Assembly: GCA_934486735.1 (NCBI GenBank)
Contig: CAKSQL010000001.1
Coordinates: 138,289-202,288 of the forward strand
Direction of reading: 5' to 3'
From: an uncultured Clostridia bacterium
GTDB lineage: Bacteria > Bacillota > Clostridia > UBA1381
Length of the DNA stretch: 64,000 nucleotides
A model generated the notes under the pieces. It saw nothing but the letters and a program-made list of their open reading frames with translations. It did no database searches and had not been told where the DNA came from. The translations under genes and the position numbers were made by a program. Shown one piece after another: positions 61,807-64,000 of the stretch (position 1 is the first letter of the stretch; each line of letters starts with the position of its first letter).

Positions 61807-61835
61807 ATTATATATCAAAAAACAGAAACTGTCAA
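61807..61835 (-). promoter_or_regulatory. Promoter of the M14-CapA gene
   Basis: Minus-strand TTGACA (61830-61835), 17 bp, TATAAT (61807-61812): exact consensus, kept although the gene is broken. Confidence 0.75.
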
Positions 61836-61940
61836 CAATATATTTAAAAAATTTTTTTAAATATTCGGAAGAATCTTTCGTCTGCTCGCCGTAATTGCAT
61901 TCTCAATATCGGCGCTGTTTTCGGCTTTTTGCAAAAAGAC

Positions 61941-61969
61941 TTGACATATGTGTACAAACATTATATAAT
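61941..61969 (+). promoter_or_regulatory. Promoter of the ribbon-helix-helix gene
   Basis: TTGACA (61941-61946), 17 bp, TATAAT (61964-61969): exact consensus. The leader is about 75 nt. GTGTACAAACATTATATAATA follows the -35 box without clear symmetry. Confidence 0.72.
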
Positions 61970-62051
61970 ATAACTTGAAACAATGTGAAATGTTATTTTG
62001 TGACAGCACATCCGCCGGCAATCTTATATCAGCAAATAAGGAGGCTATACA

Positions 62052-62231
62052 ATGGCAGCAAACACATCATCGCAGGCTATCCAACGTTATAAAAACAAAG
62101 TGTATAAACGCGTAGTGGCAGACTTGCCCAAAGACCTTGTGGCACGTTGGGAAGAACAATTGCAGGCTGATAACATCGGCAAATCCGAATTTATCAGAAA
62201 CGCAATCAAGGCATATTTGGGCGAAGAATAG
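62052..62231 (+). CDS. Small ribbon-helix-helix (Arc/CopG-like) DNA-binding protein
   Basis: 59 aa, ATG at 62052 with AAGGAGG 8 nt upstream. After a short polar tail (MAANTSSQAIQRYKNKVY) comes a ribbon-helix-helix pattern: strand KRVVADLP, helix KDLVARWEEQLQADN, turn GKS, helix EFIRNAIKAYL. Such proteins bind operators as dimers and are common on plasmids and integrative elements. The gene is followed 90 bp later by an unknown gene with which it may be cotranscribed. Confidence 0.78.
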   Translation: MAANTSSQAIQRYKNKVYKRVVADLPKDLVARWEEQLQADNIGKSEFIRNAIKAYLGEE

Positions 62232-62321
62232 CCCCTTCCCCTGCTTTTTTTAATTTTTTTGTTATGATACGGCAATAGAAGAAACAACATTAGCCGATAA
62301 TATAGAACGGAAGTGATTGGT

Positions 62322-62789
62322 ATGTTAAAAACGCCTTTTGGAAATGTCATTGTTCGTTTCGACGGCAAACCCGTAAATATAACTGTACAAAAAAGTCAAA
62401 ACTCACGCGAGCAGCTATATCCGGATATCGAGTACGCATATTTGATATCATTTGAATATATATCCGATAACAGCGAACATAGGCTTACATGCACCCTCGA
62501 CAGAGATGATGTCCCCGGCGATATCGAAAGCGGAGAACATTTGGATGCTATAGCTTTCTATATTGACAACGGAAAACTTACACTCGGCTGTCAAAGCGAT
62601 TTTGGGGTAGATGAATATGATATTTTTGATTATAATGGCGACTATCTCGAGAATGGTTTGGAAATATATATTTTTCCGAGCACTAAAAGTCAAATATTTA
62701 CATTCGGGGTTTCATGGTTGCTGAATGTAACACATGATAATGAAGTTCAAACCTGGTTTGCTACAGACCCATCCATTCATCACAAATAA
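62322..62789 (+). CDS. Hypothetical protein with duplicated 3' end
   Basis: 155 aa from the ATG at 62322 (MLKTPFGNVIVRFDGKPVN), with GGAAG upstream. The chain is acidic and beta-rich, with no signal peptide, membrane segment or motif that I recognise. The last 23 codons (LNVTHDNEVQTWFATDPSIHHK) lie in a ~175-bp block that is repeated 970 bp downstream, where only this 3' end is found and it has lost the frame. A small RNA unit on the opposite strand lies directly after the stop. A toxin-immunity or accessory role is possible but unsupported. Confidence 0.6.
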   Translation: MLKTPFGNVIVRFDGKPVNITVQKSQNSREQLYPDIEYAYLISFEYISDNSEHRLTCTLDRDDVPGDIESGEHLDAIAFYIDNGKLTLGCQSDFGVDEYDIFDYNGDYLENGLEIYIFPSTKSQIFTFGVSWLLNVTHDNEVQTWFATDPSIHHK

Positions 62790-62796
62790 ATGACAT

Positions 62797-62858
62797 TAAA
62801 AACAGAAAGTGCCCCTGCATCGAAACACAGAGGCAACTACCTATAAAAGGTAGGCGAT
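62797..62858 (-). ncRNA. Candidate small RNA, copy 1
   Basis: Promoter on the minus strand: TTGACA (62888-62893), 17 bp, TATAAT (62865-62870). The ~60-nt transcript folds as CTACC/GGTAG (about 62837-62853) followed by TGCCTCTG (62835-62828) with CAGGGGCA (62817-62810) and a T-rich tail, a terminator. Read-through would be antisense to the 3' end of the gene at 62322. Confidence 0.6.
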
Positions 62859-62864
62859 ATACAT

Positions 62865-62893
62865 ATTATACCATAAGGCGATATGTTTGTCAA
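62865..62893 (-). promoter_or_regulatory. Promoter of small RNA copy 1
   Basis: Exact TTGACA-17-TATAAT consensus on the minus strand, as given for the RNA. Confidence 0.75.
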
Positions 62894-62925
62894 TACAAAA
62901 AAAGAAATTTTTTCATTTTTATCAA

Positions 62926-63264
62926 TGGACATTGCATATCAGGTAAAAGAAAGCAAATCAAAAGATCGGCTTATAGCCGACCGGATACTATCAGCACAAA
63001 ACAGTGGTATTCTCAAATGTACCTTATACTCAGACACGCTCATCAATCGGCAAATCGGAATACTGAACTCATTTGATGTTCCGTACTCTAACAGATTCAC
63101 CAAGGGCCCACAATATTAAAGTGATTAAAACAACTATTATGACTACATATTTTTGAGCACTTACGAAAACACATTATTCACGCTTTCTCCCGCAAAAATG
63201 ACCTTGCTTTACAAGGTCATAAATTATCATTTGATTCTACGTTCCTTTGCCGATTTTCTTCTAT
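62926..63264. other. Interval without a supported gene
   Basis: A 78-codon open frame covers 62883-63119, but it starts inside the small-RNA promoter, has no ribosome site and no family resemblance, so I do not call it. An inverted repeat GACCTTG-CTTTA-CAAGGTC is at 63199-63217. Confidence 0.4.
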
Positions 63265-63340
63265 TCCTCAATAGCTCAGTTGGCAGGGCATATGACTGTA
63301 AACCACAGAATTATTTGTTCGAGCCAAACTTTATGAACCA
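63265..63340 (+). pseudogene. Degenerate tRNA-Asn-like gene with GTA anticodon
   Basis: The 76 nt fit the class I cloverleaf length exactly, ending in encoded CCA (63338-63340). The D arm GCTC-AGTTGGCA-GGGC and T loop TTCGAGC are intact. The 5' half TCCTCAATAGCTCAGTTGG is that of Firmicute tRNA-Asn, but the acceptor stem pairs only 5 of 7, the anticodon stem 3 of 5 and the T stem 4 of 5. The loop is CTGTAAA, so the anticodon is GUA (Tyr) instead of GUU. Bacterial tRNA-Tyr has a long variable arm; this one has 5 nt. It is most simply a decayed tRNA-Asn copy, perhaps left by an integration. Confidence 0.75.
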
Positions 63341-63690
63341 AAAATATCAGATGCACATCTACATATATGATATTTTTTACTGAAATTCGATGCAAACCAA
63401 TCATTTGCATCGAAAACTGACTGCAAAACATGTCTGTTTTCGCAAGGGAAACGGATATTAATGCTGCCGACGGCATAGAAAAACAGCGTTCGTATGTGCT
63501 GAAATGCAGCGTAACAGCGCGACAACATTTCAAACCAAATGACTTAGCCGAAAACATAACTATACTAATGATGTGACAACAAAGGATTAGACTTTTTACA
63601 CAGCAGCTATATAACTGCTGCTCTGTCTTTATACTGCCAAAGCGATTTAAGCGTAAAGCCCTGCAAATACTTTTCTTCGGCTCTCACGTC
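63341..63690. other. Interval after the tRNA-like gene
   Basis: No credible gene. ATGCAAA...TTTGCAT at about 63390-63409 and CAGCAG-CTATATAA-CTGCTG at 63602-63621 form small hairpins. The stretch is accessory or decayed DNA between the two repeat copies. Confidence 0.4.
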
Positions 63691-63863
63691 TGCTGAATGT
63701 AATACATGATAATGAAGTTCAAACTCGGTTTGCTTCTGACCCATCCATGCATCACAAATAAATGACACTAAAAACAGAAAGTGCCCCTGCATCGAAACAC
63801 AGAGGCAACTACCTATAAAAGGTAGGCGATATATACTATACCATAAGGCAATGCATTTGTCAA
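63691..63863. repeat. Direct repeat, copy 2
   Basis: Counterpart of 62719-62893. The gene 3' end inside is broken (changes at several codons and no upstream frame), while the small-RNA unit is intact. Confidence 0.9.
63769..63828 (-). ncRNA. Candidate small RNA, copy 2
   Basis: Promoter TTGACA (63858-63863), 17 bp, TATAGT (63835-63840) on the minus strand. The two hairpins are identical in sequence to copy 1: CTACC/GGTAG and TGCCTCTG (63807-63800) with CAGGGGCA (63789-63782), followed by a T-rich tail. Conservation is higher here than in the flanking gene fragment. Confidence 0.6.
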
Positions 63864-63909
63864 TAGTAAAAAGGTAAATTTTTCATTTTTTCTAAATGTG
63901 CAGAATAAA

Positions 63910-63948
63910 TTGACTTTATTTAAAAAGGCTCTATAATAAATGTTGGGG
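63910..63948 (+). promoter_or_regulatory. Promoter at window edge, possibly the end of an insertion sequence
   Basis: TTGACT (63910-63915), 16 bp, TATAAT (63932-63937). The segment GGCTCTATAATAAATGTTGG (63928-63947) resembles the terminal repeat of ISL3-family elements from memory only. The downstream gene, if any, is outside the window. Confidence 0.35.
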
Positions 63949-64000
63949 TGTCTAACAAATAGAGCTTAAAAATTTTTAAAAAAGTAGAGCATATTTGTTC

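Larger units (their letters stand above)
62719..62893. repeat. Direct repeat, copy 1
   Basis: About 175 bp nearly identical to 63691-63863 (roughly 90% by eye, one 2-bp length difference). It covers the 3' end of the unknown gene and the complete minus-strand small-RNA unit with its promoter. Similarity continues more weakly to about 62920 through an A/T tract. Confidence 0.9.

Noticed and set aside
62883..63119. 78-codon open frame on the plus strand
   Set aside because: It begins inside the minus-strand small-RNA promoter, has no ribosome binding site and no recognisable domain.
1..64000. CRISPR array
   Set aside because: No regularly spaced repeat of 24-40 bp was found; the direct repeats present are single pairs.

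Overview
The window looks like a chromosomal segment of a gut-type Clostridia bacterium (Firmicutes, low-to-mid GC). The evidence is the rpsB-tsf pair, the yggS-sepF-ylmH-divIVA-ileS division cluster, near-consensus TTGACA/TATAAT promoters with 17-bp spacers, strong AGGAGG ribosome binding sites, TTG starts, S-layer-homology (SLH) surface proteins and many AraC regulators beside carbohydrate genes. An Oscillospirales/Monoglobales-like fibre degrader fits; this assignment is inference.

Layout. (1) 1-3.6 kb is accessory DNA at the 3' side of a tRNA-Trp gene: the end of a phage-type large polyvalent protein, a fused nucleotidyltransferase-HEPN gene, and two orphan transcription units with full promoters and terminators but no obvious protein. 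(2) 3.6-16.3 kb is a minus-strand core block: stalk-domain protein, tsf, rpsB, ileS, divIVA, ylmH, sepF, yggS, an HlyD-like protein, engB, lon. (3) 16.4-26.4 kb is mixed housekeeping: a radical SAM DNA-repair pair behind a LexA-like operator, class II aldolase, a Zn-ribbon protein, an OGG-type glycosylase, M18 aminopeptidase, a medium-chain dehydrogenase, a GDPD-PHP fusion and a DeoR regulator. (4) 26.4-43.8 kb is a minus-strand glycan-utilisation or cell-surface cluster: GH38 alpha-mannosidase, two SLH proteins, two large paralogous clan-A-like glycoside hydrolases, a multi-CBM/BIG2 protein and a small stalk protein, headed by a divergent AraC regulator with two tandem consensus promoters. 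(5) 44.9-55 kb holds cca, an FG-GAP/SLH protein, a PocR-AraC regulator, an FAD oxidoreductase, an EEP phosphatase/nuclease, an alpha/beta esterase, a PglF/CapD-type nucleotide-sugar enzyme and another AraC regulator. (6) 55.2-55.6 kb is a gene-free region with a cluster of DnaA boxes, a flanking direct repeat and an AT-rich tract, resembling a replication origin or a DnaA-binding control locus. (7) 55.7-59.9 kb is a polar amino-acid ABC transporter and a membrane-anchored GH26-like enzyme. (8) 60-64 kb is decaying or accessory DNA: a frameshifted M14-CapA gene, a small ribbon-helix-helix protein, an unknown protein, a ~175-bp block duplicated with its own small-RNA unit, and a degenerate tRNA-Asn-like gene carrying a GUA anticodon.

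The most unusual items are the DnaA-box cluster without dnaA, the duplicated small RNA beside a duplicated gene 3' end, the orphan RNA units next to tRNA-Trp, the HEPN-MNT fusion, the tandem hairpin repeat inside the glycan operon, the tRNA-like gene, and the slippery-site frameshift. All positions and motifs were read by eye; no database search was run.
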